64,000 nt of DNA from Bradysia coprophila. Taxonomy: Eukaryota > Arthropoda > Insecta > Diptera > Sciaridae. The stretch is taken from contig NW_023503493.1 in assembly GCF_014529535.1 (NCBI RefSeq), forward strand, positions 9,332,001-9,396,000. Direction: 5' to 3'. The notes below the pieces were generated by a model. The model saw nothing but the letters and a program-made list of their open reading frames with translations, did no database searches and was not told the origin of the DNA. Shown one piece after another: positions 60,313-64,000 of this stretch (position 1 is the stretch's first letter; the number at the start of each line of letters is the position of its first letter). Both the position numbers and the translations under genes were made by a program.

Positions 60313-61038
60313 GCTGCTCTGTGTAGCTTAGCAAAAATACTGACTGAGAGCGATTCTTTAATTTGGCAAATTTTGCTACATATTCAACTAATCAACCGAA
60401 TATGAAATAACTGTTCAGGGGTCAGTTTAACAAATATTTTTCCTTGTGCAAAACCTTGTTCCCCTCTAAATTAATAATACGTTTCGGATTCACAAGCAGC
60501 TGTTACGTTTATAAAATTTCTCATTTTTTTAGTTTGAAAATTTAAAAAAAAATAAGAAAGTCTTCTCTTAAAAATAGGCTCTGGCTGATTAAACTTCTTT
60601 TCACTTAAGTGTTTCTTTATTTTTCGTTTATGATGTTCACATGAATATACATTTATTAACGAAGTAAATTTAAGCTATTTTCTTCTTCTTCCAACGCATT
60701 TGTGGAGGGCAATGTCACAAGCACAAAAATCGAATGGACGCGTTGGATATCAATCCGATTCTTTGCTTTACTTACAGATTTGATCGTTTTTCAATTGTTG
60801 TACTAACTAGCCTTTTTTTCTATATCTGAAATAAATGGCTTTTCATGTGGACCCCACGAACTAATTGTTGCAAAACACAATGTAACGAATAAAATATTGG
60901 TAATGAGAGGTATACACGTTTTATTCTTTCTTTCTTTCTTTATCGCTTAAATAACGCATTTTACTTCACCGAAAATCTCGAGATGCGCACATTCCCACCT
61001 TGGATTGTCTTTCAAATTGAAACGAATTTTTATGGCGA
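60313..61038. other. Intergenic between LRR and mucin-like genes
   Basis: Holds the LRR gene promoter region on its left and the 3' flank of the mucin-like gene on its right; TTCTTTCTTTCTTTCTTT at about 60926-60942 is a small microsatellite. Nothing else recognised. Confidence 0.5.
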
Positions 61039-63023
61039 TTATGTTGTAATATTATTTGGTGTTGTTGTTGGAGGTTCTGTCGTTGTTGGAGGTTTCGTCG
61101 TTGTTGGAGGTTCTGTCGTTGTTGGAGGTTCTGTCGTTGTTGGAGGTGCCGTCGTTGTTGGAGGTTTCGTCGTTGTTGGAGGTTCTGTCGTTGTTGGAGG
61201 TTCCGTCGTTGTTGGAGGTTTTGTCGTTGTTGGAGGTTCCGTCGTTGTTGGAGGTTCCGTCGTTGTTGGAGGTTCTGTCGTTGTTGGAGGTTCTGTCGTT
61301 GTTGGAGGTGCCGTCGTTGTTGGAGGTGCCGTCGTTGTTGGAGGTTCCGTCGTTGTTGGAGGTTCTGTCGTTGTTGGAGGTTCTGTCGTTGTTGGAGGTG
61401 CCGTCGTTGTTGGAGGTGCCGTCGTTGTTGGAGGTTCCGTCGTTGTTGGAGGTTCCGTCGTTGTTGGAGGTTCTGTCGTTGTTGGAGGTTTCGTCGTTGT
61501 TGGAGGTTTCGTCGTTGTTGGAGGTTTCGTCGTTGTTGGAGGTTTCGTCGTCGTTGTTGGAGGTTTCGTCGTTGTTGGAGGTTCTGTCGTTGTTGGACGT
61601 TCTGTCGTTGTTGGAGGTTCTGTCGTTGTTGGAGGTTTCGTCGTTGTTGGTGGTTCTGTCGTTGTTGGAGGTTTCGTCGTTGTTGGAGGTTTCGTCGTTG
61701 TTGGAGGTTTCGTCGTCGTTGTTGGAGGTTCTGTCGTTGTTGCAGGTTCCGTCGTTGTTGGAGGTTCTGTCGTTGTTGGAGGTTCTGTCGTTGTTGGAGG
61801 TTCTGTCGTTGTTGGAGGTTCTGTCGTTGTTGGAGGTTCTGTCGTTGTTGGAGGTTTCGTCGTTGTTGGAGGTTTCGTCGTTGTTGGAGGTTTCGTCGTC
61901 GTTGTTGGAGGTTTCGTCGTTGTTGGAGGTTCTGTCGTTGTTGGAGGTTCTGTCGTTGTTGGAGGTTTCGTCGTTGTTGGAGGTTTCGTCGTTGTTGGAG
62001 GTTCTGTCGTTGTTGGAGGTTCTGTCGTTGTTGGAGGTTCTGTGGTTGTTGGAGGTTTCGTCGTTGTTGGAGGTTTCGTCGTTGTTGGAGGTTTCGTAGT
62101 GGTTGTTGGAGGCTCTGTTGTTGTTGGAGGTTTCGTCGTTGTTGGAGGCTCTGACGTTGTTGAAGACTCAGAAGTTGCTGAAGGCTCTGAGGTTGTTGAA
62201 GGCTCTGAGGTTGTTGAAGGCTCTGAGGTTGTTGAAGGCTCTGAGGTTGTTGAAGGCTCTGAGGTTGTTGAAGGCTCTGAGGTTGTTGAAGGCTCTGACG
62301 TTGTTGAAGGCTCTGACGTTGTTGAAGACTCTGGCGTTGTTGAAGACTCTGACGTTGTTGGTGGCTCTGTCGTGGTCGGAGGCTCTGACGTTGTCGACAT
62401 GGCCGAAGGCTCTGACGTGGTCGGAGACTCTGACGTGGTTGGAGGCTCTGACGTTGTTGAAGAGTCTGACATTGTTGGCGGTTGTGCTGCCATTAGTTCG
62501 CTGAATGAAGGGTCTATCTCTTCATTGTGGTCACTAAGAATGTAGCGTATTATTTCATCTTCTTCCATATCAGGTTTTTGTTTTTTGTTCAGGTGGCGAA
62601 GTGGTTTAAAAAAGAAGTACTTAAGTGAGCACTCATCACCATATAGAGGAAAGATTGTTTCGACGTCATCTGCATGCATTTTCCTTTGCCATTTCTTAAA
62701 ATCGAAAGCGTTAGCAAGTTTTTTGTAAAGAAAATTCTCTTCATCTACCCCGTGTTCAATATTTTCACTCGGTTCCGCATTTCTTATAATATGTTCGCCA
62801 ATTTGATGAAAGGTTACGTCGGGAAGCTCTGTGTGTTTTTTGATCAACCGTAACCGATGTTTATTTCCAAAAACGTTTTCTTGATTGTTATCGAATCTCG
62901 CAGTGTGTCCCTTTGAAATTACATAATGAGTCGATAGCAACAAATTTTCTAAGTCATTTTAATTACCTGTTCGGCTAGACAAGCCAGACAGAATATTGAA
63001 ACTGCAAGTTCTCTCAGTTTCAT
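61039..63023 (-). CDS. Thr/Pro-repeat mucin-like secreted protein (642 aa)
   Basis: Exons 63023-62967 and 62910-61039, joined in phase 0 by a 57-bp intron (CAG/GTAATT...TTTCAAAG), give 642 aa. Exon 1 is the signal peptide (MKLRELAVSIFCLACLAEQ). About 140 residues of unique, charged sequence follow (GHTARFDNN to PSFSELMAAQ). Then comes a Ser/Thr/Pro block of six-residue SEPSTT-type repeats, and finally some 55-60 six-residue units of PPTTTE, PPTTTK or PPTTTA type, ending TTTPNNITT. Such tracts are heavily O-glycosylated in mucins and salivary glue proteins. An upstream in-frame ATG at 63044 is less likely because the TATA box (63061-63068) puts the start site near 63035. Length is likely to vary between individuals. 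Confidence 0.82.
61057..62480. repeat. 18-bp coding minisatellite in the mucin-like gene
   Basis: The plus strand reads GTTGTTGGAGGTTCTGTC over and over with third-position variation (61057-62145), then a second block of related 18-bp units of GTTGTTGAAGGCTCTGAG type. It is open in several frames on both strands, so long plus-strand frames there are artefacts. Confidence 0.9.
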
Positions 63024-63060
63024 TCTCACGACTATTACAGCCATCCAATTCACTTGTTAA

Positions 63061-63068
63061 TTTTATAC
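63061..63068 (-). promoter_or_regulatory. TATA box of the mucin-like gene
   Basis: GTATAAAA on the minus strand, about 40 bp before the ATG at 63023. Confidence 0.65.
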
Positions 63069-63115
63069 ACATCTGTTATCGTTACGTCTGATCAATTAAA
63101 TTTCAGTACATCAAA

Positions 63116-63121
63116 ACGTGA
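63116..63121 (-). promoter_or_regulatory. TCACGT hexamer upstream of the mucin-like gene
   Basis: In TTGTCACGTTTTG on the minus strand, about 83 bp upstream of the inferred start site, close to the position reported for chorion promoters. Confidence 0.4.
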
Positions 63122-64000
63122 CAAAATTCAATCCTAACAAATAGATAGAGTTTGTTAGAACTTATTCTGTCTACCGGATGTTAACACCGTTTCGCCATGG
63201 TAAATATTTTTGTTAATTTTTTTTAAGCAAACTGAATGAACAATGATTAGAAAGTAAAGCGTAAAAACTTAGTGTGTTTAGTAAATATAAAACGCGACTC
63301 TAATAGCGTAAATATCAGTTTGATAGAAATTTTAATTGTTCTTGAAAATGACGTGTCTGGCTGATTTTGTTTCCATTACTGTAATAAGAAAGACAACCGT
63401 TAACAAGACAAAATTAAAATTATTTTATTGACCAGAGGTTGATAGTTGATAAGACGTTCGAAAACCGACCGACAAATTTAAGGTAACTACAATCTGACTC
63501 TTTACGATTGAACTGATTATGGCCGATCGTTTCGTCAAGCGATGGTCATTGTTGTGAGCTATAAGATTCACCGCATATAATGACACTACACTCTTCATAT
63601 GACAATAGAGTGTTAACGGAAAGCGATTCTAGACCGGTTGATTTTTCTGGACTCACTCTCAATGTTATTTTATTTATTCATGGATTTTTGACAGCCCACC
63701 TTACAGATCAGTTAAATGTAACTGGTCAGAAATCGAATTCCGTGAACACTCCACATTGTGACTGGCTAAGTGTTAGTCAGAATTTTCTCACTTTCCATTT
63801 CAAATTTACGGCTTGAATATGTGCAAGAGCGGGTCAAAGTCCGGAGGTTGATAGTTGTGATCAAAATGCAATAGATTCTGAAAGACATTTAAACGGCGGA
63901 AGAGAGATAGAGAGGTGTGAAAAATTTAATGGAAACGGTCAGTGCACGCATTACATCAAATATATTTTTATACCAAAGCATATTTTTCAAAAAAAAACAT
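63122..64000. other. Right flank, nothing recognised
   Basis: A 78-codon frame at 63580-63816 has no signal peptide, motif or splice context that I recognise. Otherwise AT-rich sequence to the end of the window. Confidence 0.4.

Noticed and set aside
60983-62545. Long plus-strand open frames (Val/Gly and Leu/Glu/Val repeats)
   Set aside because: They are reverse-strand readings of the mucin minisatellite. The minus-strand gene has a signal peptide, intron and TATA box; the plus frames have none.
63021-63044. Upstream ATG (MAVIVVRM) as start of the mucin-like protein
   Set aside because: The TATA box at 63061-63068 places the start site downstream of this ATG, and the shorter form has the better signal peptide.

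Overview
The window looks like AT-rich insect nuclear DNA, most likely from a lower (nematoceran) dipteran such as a gnat. The evidence is a seven-transmembrane insect odorant receptor, a T-box gene of the Tbx1/org-1 class, very short (60-80 bp) GT-AG introns in the small genes alongside kilobase introns in the developmental gene, TATA plus TCAGTT-type initiators, and many MITE-like foldbacks. Species was not determined. All gene models were built by hand from open frames, splice signals and phase matching; there is no transcript evidence.

Layout. 1-8.0 kb is repeat-rich intergenic DNA. 8.0-33.2 kb holds the org-1/Tbx1-like T-box gene (minus strand, eight coding exons, 457 aa). Its introns contain a small secreted cysteine peptide gene (18.9 kb, plus) and a roughly 1.6 kb tandem duplication (26.8-30.1 kb) carrying two copies of another secreted peptide gene, one intact and one decayed. 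35.9-37.6 kb is an odorant receptor gene (minus, four exons, 385 aa). 38.2-38.8 kb is a miniature copia-type LTR element with identical-length 143-bp LTRs and an intact 5-bp target duplication.

From 40.3 to 63.0 kb the genes are almost all secreted or low-complexity proteins with a signal-peptide mini-exon followed by a short intron: an acidic protein missing its first exon (40.3), a protein with five Cys-x-Cys motifs (41.4), a large 687-aa Cys-x-Cys/acidic protein (47.7), a Cys-x-Cys protein (52.1), a six-cysteine peptide (56.0), an orphan exon (57.5), a leucine-rich-repeat protein with a truncated paralogue beside it (58.3-60.3), and a Thr/Pro mucin-like protein (61.0-63.0). In Drosophila, org-1 maps next to the X-linked chorion cluster at 7F (recalled, not checked here). 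I therefore propose that this block is an eggshell-type cluster. Several promoters carry TATA boxes and TCACGT hexamers, the latter known from chorion promoters.

The rest is dominated by small repeats: several TIR families, two long-armed inverted-repeat elements, and a curious class of palindromes each built from degenerate copies of its own short motif.
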